DNA of 64,000 bases from Dryococelus australis (Eukaryota; Arthropoda; Insecta; Phasmatodea; Phasmatidae). The stretch lies in NCBI GenBank assembly GCA_029891345.1, contig CM057009.1:91745416-91809415 (forward strand), written 5' to 3'. Positions 9,873 to 22,590 of this stretch are shown here, piece by piece. Every line of letters begins with the position of its first letter. Positions within the stretch are counted from its first letter, which is position 1. The notes beneath the pieces were generated by a model. That model was not told the origin of the DNA. It worked only from the letters and a program-made list of their open reading frames with translations, and did no database searches. The position numbers were made by a program, and so were the translations under genes.

Positions 9873-10830
9873 GCAATATGCTGTGGATCACTGTGAAGGT
9901 ACAGAAGGCCAGGTAGTAAAGGGCCAAGAATTTTCAGAAGTCAATCTGCAATACCTCTCAAACATTGGACAAAATGTGACCGTAGATGATCTACAACAAA
10001 AAGCACATGAAAAGATTACAACATGTCAAGCAAAAAGGCAAAAAACAAATTATATGCAAGATCCCAAATTTGTAGAAACTAGTGATCTAGAAGAAACATC
10101 AAATGATGATGAGGGTGCAGGTGAAAATCAGTTAGATGATTTTGTATTGCCTACTTCTACAGATACCTCTGCTTTGTTAGTTCAAGTACTCGATAGCGAT
10201 ACCAGGGACATTTTCCATGATATAAACACTCAGTTGGCTACCTCTCCAGAACAAGTATTTCAGGATGTAGGAATTATTGAGGGTACATCATTGTCAGATA
10301 TTGAGTTCAGCCAATTAGAGTCTTCTGATGATTTTAAACATGCTCCTGTGTCGATAGATGAGATATGTTCTTTGGTGTCTGTAGTTACAGACAATGATAA
10401 CATGATAGCAGATCAGGAATTGTATCCGCCAAATTCTTGTGATCCATTACTTGGGAGTGTAAGTGGATATAGTGGAGCAGATCAGGAATTGGATCCACCA
10501 ATATCTGGTGATCCATTGCTTGTGGGTGTAAGTGGATATAGTGGAGCAGATCAGGAATTGGGTCCACCAATATTTGATGAGCCATTGTTTGGGGATGTAA
10601 TTGGATATAGTGGAGCAGATCAGGAATTGTATTCACTAATATTTGATGATCCATTGCCTGTGTGTGTAAGTGGATATAGTGGCATGGATAGTAAAACAAG
10701 AAAATTTAGTTTAAATTTGCATACTGATGAAATATCAGAATACAACACTATGGAGGATATGAATATTGCTAACATTGAGTTGTTTGACCCTAGGTCATTG
10801 CTAAGCTCAAAAAAAAGAATGTCAAAGTGA
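9873..10830 (+). CDS. probable terminal coding exon of a host gene with four 23-residue repeats, function unknown
   Basis: The frame runs to a stop at 10828-10830. I place the exon start at 9873, after a polypyrimidine tract and TTTTGTGCAG acceptor, rather than at the ATG at 9820, whose leader is just the translated polypyrimidine tract. The exon gives about 318 acidic, Ser/Asp/Glu-rich residues without membrane segments. A basic patch (CQAKRQKTN) lies near residue 55 and may be a nuclear signal. Four tandem 23-residue units (ADQELxPPxxxxPLLxxVSG) occupy 10408-10683 with an exact 69-nt period. The C-terminus is SSKKRMSK. Such acidic, repeat-bearing tails are common in transcriptional regulators, but I do not recognise this one. 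Upstream exons are not identified. Confidence 0.6.
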
Positions 10831-11333
10831 AGATACTTTTATGAACTAGTATGTAGATACAGAAGAAGGAACAGATACATTGAAAAAGAATTTTTTTTAC
10901 ATTTATATTGACGGTAGTTGATAAGTTTCATGTAGCTAGATGTAGAACAAGCTGTTCACAGTAGATCACATAATTTAGTAGTTAGTATTTGATGGCACTA
11001 CATAAATATGTGCCGTATATTTTTAAGTGTTGTTCCTGTTGTGCTTTATGTGATCTGTTCTGTTTGTTGTGCATTTTATATATTTTTTATTCTTTTACAT
11101 GTTAATTCCCAAGTAAGAATTAAACTCTATATTACATTTTATTTAAGTAGTTCTGACTTTTTAGTAGTTGTATGGTAATTTTTTTATTTTGTTATAACTT
11201 CTAGTTCGTCCTTGTTTTTGGTTGGTAACAAACTTAATTTAGTTTCTTTTTCTGGCAACATATTGCGTAGGAGTTGGCATGTGTTACTTATTATTGGGCT
11301 ACTAGGGAATGTGAAGAGTATTTATGTAATATT
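10831..11333 (+). other. presumed 3' untranslated or intergenic AT-rich DNA
   Basis: No coding signal. It follows the stop of the terminal exon and may be its 3'UTR. The first AATAAA-type signal seen further down is at about 11982, beyond the MITE; nearer variants are weak. Confidence 0.35.
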
Positions 11334-11523
11334 TAGGGATAGGAAAATTTCGTTAATTCATTTTGGGACAAGGACAAGATAGATGTCTAAACACATATGC
11401 GGTCAAGTCACCTTTGCAATTCGATCATAGTTAATTAGATATACCCTGGACACCTCTGAGCCAATAGCAGGCTTGCAAGGACACACCTTGCGAATCCCAT
11501 ATTGTGAAATTTTCTTATTCCTA
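11334..11523. mobile_element. 190-bp hAT-type MITE with 8-bp target-site duplication
   Basis: The element starts TAGGGATAGGAAAATTTCG and ends with the imperfect inverted partner GAAATTTTCTTATTCCTA. It is flanked on both sides by GTAATATT (11326-11333 and 11524-11531). An 8-bp target duplication and TAGGGATAGG-like ends are hallmarks of the hAT superfamily. It has no coding capacity, so it would have been moved in trans. Exact target duplications suggest a fairly young insertion. Confidence 0.8.
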
Positions 11524-14500
11524 GTAATATTTTGTGAGATTTAAGCTCATAGTTTTGTGTATCATTATCAATTGCAGTAGAAGTTATTGTTGGAATCTAG
11601 TGAATACAAAATTATCTGTTTTTTGTTAAAAATTTAAACTTTCCAAATTGTTAATATACTCTTGCAATGTTCTAGAATTTTAGCAAAAAATATGTACAGT
11701 GCCATATATTATATTAATTTTTTACCAAAGGTTTATATAAAAGTGGTACTCCACATTGTTTTCAAAACAAAAAAAAAATCTAAAGTGAAGATATCTAAAT
11801 ATACCTCAAATGTTTCAAGTCACAAAAATTAAGTGAGAGTTGTGTCATAAGTAATTAATTAGTGTAGCATTTCATATTCTGTATTCATTTTATCATGCAT
11901 ACAACTGATTCTTGCTAGGATTGTAATGAAAATTATTCATGCTTTTACATATACTATTCCTATAGAGGTAATATGTTTATGAATAAATTTAATTTGCATC
12001 CTTTATTTTAATATTTTGAAACATAACGGTTGTATTGTTCCTGTTAACATTTGAGATCTCCAGGGTTGCTCACATGGGGGAGAATAGGTTTGGTGTTGAT
12101 TGTGCAAATTCTCAGAGAAATTTTATCAGAGAGGGGCGGGGGGGGGTAAATGTGGTTTTATGCTAGTAACATGGATATGAGTAAATACAATGGGATGAAA
12201 ACAAATTGTTGGTTGTGAAAAAAGGGAAGTCTGACAAAGTGGCAGTGTGCAGACTGAGGCAAATCACATTATAAACACACTAAAATGGGTAAAGTGTATT
12301 AAATTAGTATATAGTAATTTTTTACTAGATTTCACAAGATTTTCATTAATTGATACACATTAAACATAATTCATTACAACTTAAAACTTATTATCTTACT
12401 TCCGCTATAATATATTTGTGTGCTGTCAAACAAAATGAAGACATTAGCTGCCATTTCAAAAACTTTACTTGTGTTTCGACATTATGAAAGGATGTGGAAC
12501 TAAACAGTGAAATCAACTGCCCTATATTTCATAAACAGTGCATTCTATATATATTATAAATATTTTGGAGAAAATTTTTGTGGAGATTAATTATTGTGAT
12601 GCCACATTTTGCTCTAAAATACATTCTAAGAGTATTATTTAAAAATTATGCTGAGTGTGGACATAATTTTCTTAAGGTGGCAGCCAAATAGGTGCAAAAT
12701 ATTTTGTAGGGAGAACTATTCATAACAGAATGACATTTGTTTCAGTTGTCCTCATTTTTAACCATTATGGTTCCCATGCTGACCAAAGTGTGGAGTAAAG
12801 GCAGGAAAAGTCTTGACTTCATCGCAAAATAATATGTTTGGTATCATAATTATTTTTATTTAATTATTTTTCTCTTTTCATACTTGTTTCTCATGGATAA
12901 TTTTCATCTATTATTGTAACATATTTTTAGGTAAGCAGCAACCCTCATTTGGTCCTAACAAATAAGCAATTTTTTAAAAAAAGGAAAAACTATTTTTGTT
13001 TACTGAAAAATCCTAGAAACATTTATTGTTTCTGTATGAGATTCAGATGTTAGATGCATACTAAGCTTGCTAATGCTTGTCAGAAAATGTGGGAATTAAA
13101 TTCCCACATGGAAATATCACTTCCTCAGTAGTTAATGTTATGTCTAAGAAATGAAAAAATTTTTAAGTACAAATGTTAATGTGAAATAAAGTATTTTGAT
13201 TTTCATAGATTGCCATAAAATTGCAAAAATGTGTACCTACAATTTTGACAAGGTGTAAGGTATAAAATTTTTAATTTATGTACATTGATAATGACTGCAT
13301 AACAAAGATTTAGCAGAAGAATAAGAACAGATGGAAAATCATGGTGGTTAGTGTATTAATAAAGTACTCTGGTACAAAATGACTATCCCATTTTTTTTCC
13401 CAACTTGCTTAAGCAAGTGCTTTGATAATAAAAAGTTTGTTTTTTTATTACTTTAGTGTCTTTCAATCATTATTTGTTCTACAAGATAGTAAATTTTGAT
13501 TTATTTGTTAATTATTAGGTTTTTTATATAAATTTTTTTAATCAGTATTTGCTCTTAACTTTTTTGCTCTAGTTTATTATTAATACTGTATTTTAGTGTC
13601 AATTCCAGATGTAATTTTGCATCAGCACCTATAAGAAAAAGGGAGGTGGAGAGATTCTCGCATGTGTGCCTGGGAAGTGTGTAGGGGGTGGTTCCTTACA
13701 TTATAGTGTTTGGGAGTTGTGGTCACCCCTCTGACCTCAGCTAGTAAATGTTGAACAAATCCACTTTTATTTTGTTTATGTTAGTTTGTAGACACATTTT
13801 TCATAAAGTACAAAAAAAATAGTTCATGTATCTGCTCACCATTATGAATTTCAAATTGCCCATATTCTGTTTTTGCTTTGAATAATAAGTCACACATAGT
13901 TTACTTAAGTCACTGGTATTTATTTTGCCATTGTGAATATAATTTTCTTCAGATTCAATGCACTTCACATACTCAGCTCCTGAATTCAAAGGATAAACTG
14001 TTCATCAGATCATAAAAACTTCTTGACCTCCAAGTTCAGTGTGGAAGCATGAACAAATATATTAATATGTCTGTGTTATTATTATGTTTAATATAGAGAG
14101 AGCTGTATTTAATTTTTGTGCATATGGCAATGTTAAATTGAAACTGTCTTATTACCCATTTCACATAATAATGTGATAACAAACAGAAAGAAGTTTATAT
14201 TTGCATTTTAGAAATAAATAGGTATGTAATATTTCAGAAGAACACTTAGCTACAGTATAATTGTGAGTGAAAGTAATAACTAGGGTTATGTCAAATATTG
14301 AAAAATACATTGAAACAATGCTGTTGGGAATCTTGTCAACATCCGTATTTTTTTAAATGTATTGTCATGTTCCATGTGAAATATGTGATAAATTTACTAG
14401 TTTGAAATGAATGCCTTATAGTGTTTTTACTTATTGTTATAATTTCTTGTGACTCTGTGGGTTGAAACATTTAATACTGTCATTACCATCCACTGACTCA

Positions 14501-15212
14501 TTGTGTCAACAAGACAAGGTAGCGCACACCAGTGTTGTACAAATGCTATGTACCAAAACATGTGAAAGTGAGAGAATAGTAAACCTATAGCATATAGCAA
14601 TGTTCAAAGATGTGTAGGAAGTAAGTAAAGTGTAACCCCTCCTCCAAGTTCGGAACAAGTGTTTTAACATAACATTTTTACCCCCTAAAATGTTATTCCC
14701 ACAAACTTCAGTGTCATAAGCGTGACTATGATTGACTTGTGGAAAATGTTTGAGAGTGTGGATTTATTGGTATTTCTCTTTTACACACTTTGTAATGTAG
14801 TATATTATTTATATAAGTTAAATTATGCTTGAATGGTTATAAAATGTTTGATTGAAAATCAAGCAGAAACAGTGTAAAATATCCTGGAATAGGACCAAGC
14901 CAGGATGGCTGACTGCTGTGATTGGTACGTAGGAGGGTGGGGCTATGTTATGACCAGCAAAAGGTGTCAGCACCTTCACCACTTCACTTGGCACTTATTG
15001 AAATTATTAAATTAGTATTTTATTTTACTTAATGTATAAAAATATATTGTTGGGGTAACTTGGGGCATATAATTATTCTGTTTGAATCTGTGATAATATT
15101 ATTGCATACTAACCAAATTATTTTGGTTTTGTTTTATAAACATAAATACCATAACCTATATTGCAATGCAAGTGTACTGCTAGTTCAAAATGGTATTATT
15201 TACAATTAAATA
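11524..15212. other. long AT-rich non-coding stretch
   Basis: No gene is supported. A possible polyadenylation signal AATAAA sits at about 11982. A C/G homopolymer patch lies near 12134. Two GC-richer patches (about 13620-13740 and 14880-14990) stand out from the AT-rich background without any recognised motif; they may be old repeats or conserved non-coding elements. Confidence 0.35.
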
Positions 15213-16518
15213 TGAGGGGTGTTTGCAAAGTGAGGTTAGGTAGTGCAGAAATAATTTAAATGTGTATTTAAAAACACCAAATAATTTTTTTACATTCCTT
15301 GGCATATATTTATTTCTCAACATAATCACCATTATGCACAACACACCTATGGTATCTTGACTCAAGTTTTTTTAGTCTTTATTCACACCAGGTTGAGTCC
15401 AACCTTTGTAGTCAGCTGCTGACCACCTCCTTGAGTTCATCATTTTCAAACCCATCCCCCCCCCCCCCCCCAAATTTCAAGTGGGGTAAAATTTGGAAAT
15501 CACTTAGGGCAAGGTCTGGGAAATATTGTAGGTGCCTAAAAATCTCCCATTTGAACTAGTTCAGTAAATTTAGAGTCTTCCTGGCAGACTGATGCTTCAC
15601 ATTGTCATGCAGGAGCACAATTTTTCAAGACAGTTTTAAGTGTTTTTTGTTCTTATAGCAGCACAAAGTCATTTCAAAATGTCACAATACTGTTCCGCAT
15701 TAACTGTGGTTCCACAATCAAGAAAGTCAATCAGTAAAACACCCTGGTTGTCCCAAAAAACCCTGGCCATCAAATTTCAATCTGACACATTGAACATTAC
15801 TTTCTTTGGTGCAGGTTCACCTTTTTTTCTCCACGCAATGCTTTGCTGCTTTGTTCCTGGGGTCGAGTGATGAACCCATATCTCGTCTCCTCTAACAGTA
15901 CTTGAAAACAAAGCATCACCTTCATTTTGAAACAATTGCAAAAAAAATTTGCGTGGCTTTCACTTGCTTGTACTGATCACTAAGAAGGCAGCTCGCACAA
16001 ACTTTTGACAGTTCCAAATCCTCCAAGGTTTTTTCGGAGAGATGTTCTGATTTTGATGGTTGGAGGAAGGTGTGGAAGAATTCCATCCAGCATGATATGT
16101 TAGTGTTGATGTCATGAACAGCATCATCAATGTCAGCTTGGTGGGAGGTCGGTTTTCCATTATGCTCTTCATCATGCATTGATTCTCGGCCTTCAATAAA
16201 CATTTTCTACCATCAGCAGACCATCTGAAGTAACATGGCATTTGGTCCATAACTTGTGCATATCTCATGGTGAATTTCTGCCAAAGTAAGATATTTTTTG
16301 GTCCAAAATAGGATGAAACAATGCAATTCTCAACTGGACTAATTTTTCAGCAGGAACTCCGTGACAGCAGGAGAGTGACGAGCATGTGTTAGGTGGTCGG
16401 CCATGAACATCTGGCAGAGCTACCACTACATCCATACAATAATTCACTGCCAGTGGCTGTCCTCTGACACTCAAACTGGTGATGATATAACGTACCTAAA
16501 CTTTGTGAACACCCCTCG
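15213..16518 (-). mobile_element. mariner-family transposon, about 1.3 kb, with TIRs and TA target site
   Basis: Ends TGAGGGGTGTTTGCAAAGT (left) and ACTTTGTGAACACCCCTCG (right) are imperfect inverted repeats of about 28 bp, flanked by TA on both sides (15211-15212 and 16519-16520). The 1306-bp length is typical of mariner. The interior encodes a decayed mariner transposase on the minus strand. A C homopolymer near 15456-15470 interrupts the 3' part of the gene. Confidence 0.9.
15440..16480 (-). pseudogene. mariner transposase, decayed
   Basis: On the minus strand, in more than one frame, are the mariner first-Asp block GDEIWVHHSTPGTKQQSIAW (about 15830-15890), the LLHDNVKHQSARKT block with the second Asp (about 15570-15620) and a PDLALSDFQIF block with the third Asp (about 15480-15520). 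Their order and spacing match the D,D34D catalytic layout of mariner proteins of about 345 residues. The N-terminal helix-turn-helix half, toward 16450, is badly eroded. Several stops and frameshifts make it inactive. Confidence 0.87.
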
Positions 16519-16520
16519 TA

Positions 16521-18630
16521 GAATACGTGCAGAATGACAACTAACTTCTTTGTAGTTACATATTGTGTATTAATCCCAAGTATTGTTGCACTTTTTTGGG
16601 AAAAGAAAATCTGCTTTTGATTTTCCTACCATTACATGGGAGTTTGTAAATAAATGTGAATAATAGCCTGGTACATTTTGGGTACGGAATTACACTCACT
16701 GTGATTGAAAATTGCAGTGTAATTGAGTCATTCACTATGCTTAATGAAAATATATGATTATAATATATTAAATGCTAATATTTCATAATTTTACCTGCAC
16801 ATATACAAACTAGTTTCTTGGATATTAAAACCCAGATAGTTTCAAGCACTTGAAGTGTGTGGTAGGTGCTGATATGACTCTTAATATAAACAAGTATTCA
16901 TACTCTGCAACAATGTTCTGTTCGTTATAGTGTTCTTTACCAAAATATAAATAGCAGAAAACTTAGTGCTAGTTTCAGTACATAATTTAATTCAGAAATG
17001 TTATCATCAGCTATGGAGTAATGGATACATTTCAATTTCAAGTTCCATTTTGTCATTACTCACCAATGACAGCATTTATACTGTTTACGTTCTGGTAAAG
17101 TTTGTCACAGTATTGTCAAAATTTACCCCACTTATCTGAAATGGACAATAGAATAATATTCATGCATTTATTTGCATTTATGATAACATAGCATCTATTG
17201 GTGTACATTTAATATTCTTCACAAAAGGTAAAACAGTTCCATGTATTATTTTAAGAAATGTAATTTTTAAACCGTTGTTTACTGAAACTGAAAAGTGTGT
17301 ATTTTTATTCATATTAGAGTTATAATTAGTGTCAATTGTAAAGGATTAATTTTTATAAAAAGTTTTGTGAGAATGAACTGTTGAATATAAACAACTTTCA
17401 TTCTCTGTTAAGTAAGTAACATTTTTCTCAAGCACCAGATGTTTTCTAAACCTTACTGTATGTAATGTTATTTGTCTGTACAGTGCCTATGTGAGTGTAA
17501 AAGAAAAAATTAATAAATGTACTTTTTAAGAAATTCAAATAATTATTTTATCACCTTATCACATTGACATTTTTGCAGAAAATATCAGTTGCATTTCACC
17601 CATGAAGAGATCTGAGAAGGTAAAAATAACCAATCAATAAACATTTGATCACTAAAATTATAACTTTTTGGGGTAGATACTGTAATGGTTGAAGACAAAT
17701 TTTATTACTTTCCTGCACAGCTTCCTTAATGTTTCTCCGAAAAGTTAATAAGTTTTGTCATTCCTTTTCGTATAATTTTCTGCCTTGTTTTTCTTCTCTA
17801 AACTAATATTTATTTAAGTCAGTAAAGCCAATGCAAACTTAATTAACTCCTGCAAGCTGCACCCATGGTTGACTCAGTGGATAGGCACTAACCTTCCACT
17901 GCTGGACTCTGGCCAAAACCTCTAAGCCAATGTTTTGATAGAGAAGATGGATTTATACCAACTAAATATTTGAGCGTATGTGTGTCCTTCCCAAAAATTA
18001 TTGACCAAGCTGTACACTATGATATGCAGCTTTTGGTAGAGACATAAAAATAATTTTATTAACATATTAAAAAATATTTGTAATTCATAATAAAATGTTT
18101 GAATACCTAACATTAAAAAAATTATTACTTTGTTGCTGTTATGCTTATGTTTATGCTTATATTCAAATCAGGGATAAAATTACTTAATATCAAAGTTTTA
18201 TTTGTATAAAATTTTAGTAATTTGTTGGATTGTTTAAGACACATTTGTTTTGCTTTGGAAATTTGTTGTTCTATAAAAACAGAAAATTATTTACATAGAT
18301 TAAATTAAACCGTGATTTTGTAACTATATTTTTCAATACACATTTGATATTTCCCTGTTCACCTTTTTTTTTTTATTGAAGGTTGATTAAACTGCTGGAT
18401 AGATTTTATGTAAAATCTTTTCGGCATGATACATGTATAATTCATTGTTTGTAAAACCTAGTGTTATGAATTTATTAATTGCACAGAAATTATTTTATAT
18501 TTTAACGTTTAAAGAATTTTTGCATAGTTTCTTACAGAGTAAAATATTTGAAGCCCTAGTATAATGTAGGACCATAATTGCCTAACCTTTCCCATCACCT
18601 CTTCATGCAAGTATTGAGAAACTAATAATA
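16521..18630. other. AT-rich non-coding stretch with a possible SINE remnant
   Basis: No gene seen. At about 17865-17945 the text GACTCAGTGGATAGGCAC resembles the A box of a tRNA-derived SINE head, but the expected B box is too degraded to confirm. The rest is unremarkable AT-rich sequence. Confidence 0.3.
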
Positions 18631-18634
18631 ATGC

Positions 18635-18931
18635 TCAAAGAAAACACATTATAATTAAAATTAGTAGCTTAAAGCTTGACGTGTTCGGTTGCTTGTGAGG
18701 GGCGTGATATGCCAGATTCATATACAGACCTTCTAGCATGGCAACAATGGATGTGGATAAAGTTGTTGATATTCCCAGGGCACCAGCTTCTCTACGTCTT
18801 GGAAAAGCAAGAGGTTCTTGATTTCTCAGGGTCATTACAGGTCGACAGCCTGTGCCGTCATCCCCCCACAGCGCACATCTAATTACGAATTGATAAAGCC
18901 ATGGCCACACATATTGAACACTCTTATACAC
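18635..18931 (-). other. isolated 98-codon open frame, function unknown
   Basis: The minus strand is open for 98 residues with a GC-richer middle (IRCALWGDDGTG, then LRNQEPLAFPRR). A CALWGD stretch also occurs in a wrong-frame reading of the DUF4817 element at 2.88 kb, so this may be a short remnant of such an element rather than a host exon. No splice context is convincing. Confidence 0.2.
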
Positions 18932-18934
18932 GTG

Positions 18935-20050
18935 GCAGCAATTAATTGAGGCCAGATCCCATGGTGAAAATTAAATAAATAATTAAAGACACAGTTTTCA
19001 AAGAAGCTAGTTGTATTACCGAAAAGGTGCATAGGTAATACACACAAGTCCTCATGTCTAAAGCGGGCCTGGCACACGAGGCCTGCTGAGGGCCTAAGCA
19101 GACATAAGTACAGAACAGCACAATGGAAATTACTGTATTAAATTCTCCGAGGTAGCGAGTCTACGGAGACGAGGGCTAGCACACGGGATGAGCCAAAATA
19201 AAAAGGTTCCGGTAACTTAAATTTAACTATTGAACACTAAATGATTAACCACAACTGATGAAGCGCCCGTGGCACGCAGCGTGATACACGTTCACCCTCA
19301 ATGACTCACAGTTGCAGACTATAGATGGTGGCATAGAGAAGCCATTAGTAACATTCTTCTTCTCGCCAGCATCATGAGGGAAATTAATAAAAATACATAC
19401 ACGGAACAGTATACATACAGAAACTAACAAAAGGCATAAAAACACTCAGACAAATTAATTAAGTATTTCTGAATAAATAGAAATCCTCTGGAAAGTCTTA
19501 GTTCATTGTTGCTAAGCATCTTTCAGAAAGTAGAAATTACTGCAAATGCTGGGACAGGCATGCGGATGATATAAAACACTATTAAAATTCATACAAATAC
19601 ATGAAATTAAAGTTTAGCCCTTTTAAAACAGTGATATTAAATTATTCTAAATTTATAAGGCAAACTATTAAAATTTTAAGTGGCAAGATGGCTGCCGGAA
19701 CTGCAAGCGTCTTTGACTGCATATTTATTAAAAAGTGTAAACATGAATTACACCTTTAGAAACAAATTTATACAAGACAAATCACTGCAAAACATGAATA
19801 AAGAATTATGAGCATTCCAGTTTACTCTTACATGATCACACGTTAGCCATGTGGGCGGACACTCATATTTAAAAAGCACTTTATTATAGGGATGAAAGGA
19901 GGAGATAACATTTTCTTGTGCATGCATTAGGCTCTGCTTTTGGGGAATCGCAACACCCCACTATAATAAACAACTACCACTGTGTTTACTCGTGGGTGGC
20001 GTGTCGTTTGGAGCACTGAACAGTTCACCTGACCCATTCATGCCTGAACA
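18935..20050 (-). repeat. probable LTR or 3'-end region of a Gypsy fragment
   Basis: Non-coding DNA lies on the 3' side of a minus-strand Gypsy pol remnant. A short block near 19205-19245 (AACTTAAATTTAACTATTGA) resembles one near 39930-39960 on the 3' side of another minus-strand Gypsy copy. This suggests a shared LTR or 3' region. Exact LTR ends were not found. Confidence 0.35.
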
Positions 20051-22590
20051 ACGCACTTACATTCAAGCAAACTAGTGCACATAATGCAGTTGATGCAGCA
20101 GCAAGCAACATCGGTCTGCCCCCTGAGCAAAGCAGAGTGTGAGGGCGAAGTCAAATACCCTCCCCATCCCAGGGAGGCTGATGGGGCGTTGCAGCAACTC
20201 GGCAGTATCTACACTGAAATGCAGCATTTGGCGAGGCAGCGCAAGTGGCGCGACCTCAGCCTATAGGTGGGGAATGGCCAATTCCTTACCTGTGGTGTCT
20301 CGGACAATCGCAGAGGACGTCCTACCTGGTTGTAGGGGCCTCTGACATAGTGCCTGCAGTGGAGCATGTGCTGGCAGCATGATGTGACACGCCTGCATCT
20401 TGGCTGGCACTTGTTCGATGTCTGAGGCGGGGCTGTAGCTGGCAGTGTTGTTAGCGAGAGTGTGTCGGCCGATGGTACACTGACGAACAAGTGGATCTGG
20501 TGGAAGAGAGTTTCCTGTCGTGCTGCTGTTGCTTTTACTGTCCACTGTTAGATGTGGGGGTTGGCATCTCCCCTCACATGGCATCTAGTAGCACTGGTGC
20601 TTGGTGCTGCCCACTGGCCCTCAGCGGGACAGGTGGCTACTCAGTGGTTGGAAAGCCACAAAATTCATGGGGTGGTGTCTCACTTCCCCACACGTCATTT
20701 ATTTCCCCTACAGCCAGCTCCTGACTTGTTGTTGATGTGATGGCTGGTGCAGTAGGCGGGGCGGCAGCTGAGAAGCCGCGGAATTCAAGGGGTGACCCTC
20801 CCCCTCCCCACACGTCATGAATGTCATCTGTTGCTGTCCTCACATTTATTATTAGCATAGCGGCAGGCATCGTGGCAGTGGAAAATCCATGAAAATTGAG
20901 GGATGACTGACCTCATGATTGCGGCAGACTCTCACTCTGGTTGTGACCTCAGTTTGGTTCAGGTGGCATGACGTCACTTACTCCTACCTCGGCAGAACTT
21001 ACTGAAAGTCGGTTGTTTTGCTTACCCATTTCTTCGTTGCCAGGTGGGTGTGTCTCCTCGTCTGGGATGGTAGCTGCGTGAATGTCATCCCTGTGTATTT
21101 TGCATTTTTTTCACGTCTGTACTTGCACCAAATATGGTGTAGTACTGATTCGCTCTAAAACTCTGTGCTGCCCGGACCATTTGGGGGCGAGTACTGCACA
21201 GGAGATTAGTTTTGCTGTGGACAGATGATGTGCATGCACGTACACGAAATCACCGGGTTGCAGGTGTTTGGATTATTTGTTCGTGCGGGCTTCCTCGTGT
21301 CACAGCTTTCGTTCCCTTTCCAGTGTCTCATAATCTTTATCTCAGGTATGTGCTGAACCCAGGTGGTGTGGTCTTCACCTACCCTAAGGCACAGCTGTGC
21401 CTTAACTTCCTGCTTCGTAACATCTTTTGGATTCCCACAGCCGTGATATATGTCAGTTGTGTGATTTACACGACATTTCATACACAGAGTCATCCAGCGT
21501 GATCCAGAAAATTGCATGGCGTTATCGCTAAGGAGGGTTCTTTAATATTTCCAACAGGAAGAAAACTCCTCTAGGGTTGCAGCAATCTCGCGTATGCACA
21601 AGCTTGGTAATGTGTACAGTTCGCACCACCATGTAAACAAATCCGTAACTACCAACACAGACCGTTTCCCACTAGCTGGGCATGGATAAGGACCCATCCG
21701 GTCTAGGGCAATTTCTTCAAATGGTTGTTTTGACAGCCTTGGCTGCTGCTGTACAGTGCCATTTGATTGCGTATTTTGCAAACATTACACTGTTGACATT
21801 GGCTCATGTACTCCTTTACCACTTTCGTGAGGCCTGGCCACAAGTATGATGCAGTGATGTTTTTGACAATTTGTTTTACACCAGGGTGTCCTGACAGGCT
21901 GTTACTATGTGCTACGTGATAACCATGTAACGTGCTACCGGCGGTACGTAGAGGCACCACCAGCCTCCTTTGCGGCTGTCCTGCGTTTCAAGTCAGTTTT
22001 TTATCACGCGCCATCCCTTTAACTCTTCATGTGCACGCTCTACGTTGACCTCTCGGACCTCCACTGAAATTTTTTGCTGGTTTAGGACATACACAAATCA
22101 TCAGCGCATGTTTCAGCTGGCAGAGTTTGTTTACTTTTGTGAGCTGCAATCTGTTATAGCAACATAGGTGGAGTTGTGCTGTTGCTTTCCAGAGGCAACA
22201 CAGTTTCCCACTTCTTCGTCTCGGCGGTTTCTCGCTCGTCCGGGTGTCGGGACAGGGCGTCTGGCAGTTGTTTGTCCTACCTGGGCACATGTTCGACAAC
22301 AAAATGGAAGCTCTGTAGGAGCATTAACCAACTCGTTAGCTTACTTCTGACTTCACACATTTTGTGTAGCCATAACAAGCATCAGTTGTTGGTCTTTAAG
22401 TTTGGCGCTGGCGTAGTCAATTATGCAATGCTCGTGGTTATCCCCATATTGTAAGAGCACCGCACTGATGCCTTCCTGACTCGCATCTGTTTGGAGTTAC
22501 AAGTGTCGGGTAGTATCAATATGTGCAAGGGCTTGACACTGTAAAAAGCAGTATTTTACCTTGTCAAAGGAATTCTGCATAGTTTGAGCG
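20051..22590 (-). mobile_element. Ty3/Gypsy LTR-retrotransposon fragment, copy 1 (broken)
   Basis: This is a fossil pol 3' part plus downstream accessory region on the minus strand. Recognisable parts, from 5' to 3' of the element, are an RNase H-like stretch (about 22150-22590), the H2C2 zinc-binding stretch of the integrase (about 21703-21960, LSGHPGVKQIVKNI and CQQCNVC), the integrase core start (about 21542-21781, FEEIALDRMGPYP) and a proline-rich accessory region. That region contains imperfect repeats of about 110-120 bp near 20650-20900. It is broken many times and 5'-truncated, and looks old. It is related to the three other Gypsy copies in this window. Confidence 0.8.

Noticed and set aside
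10385-10699. 104-codon minus-strand frame rich in His and Pro
   Set aside because: It is the antisense of the 69-bp repeats of the plus-strand exon; the periodicity is inherited.
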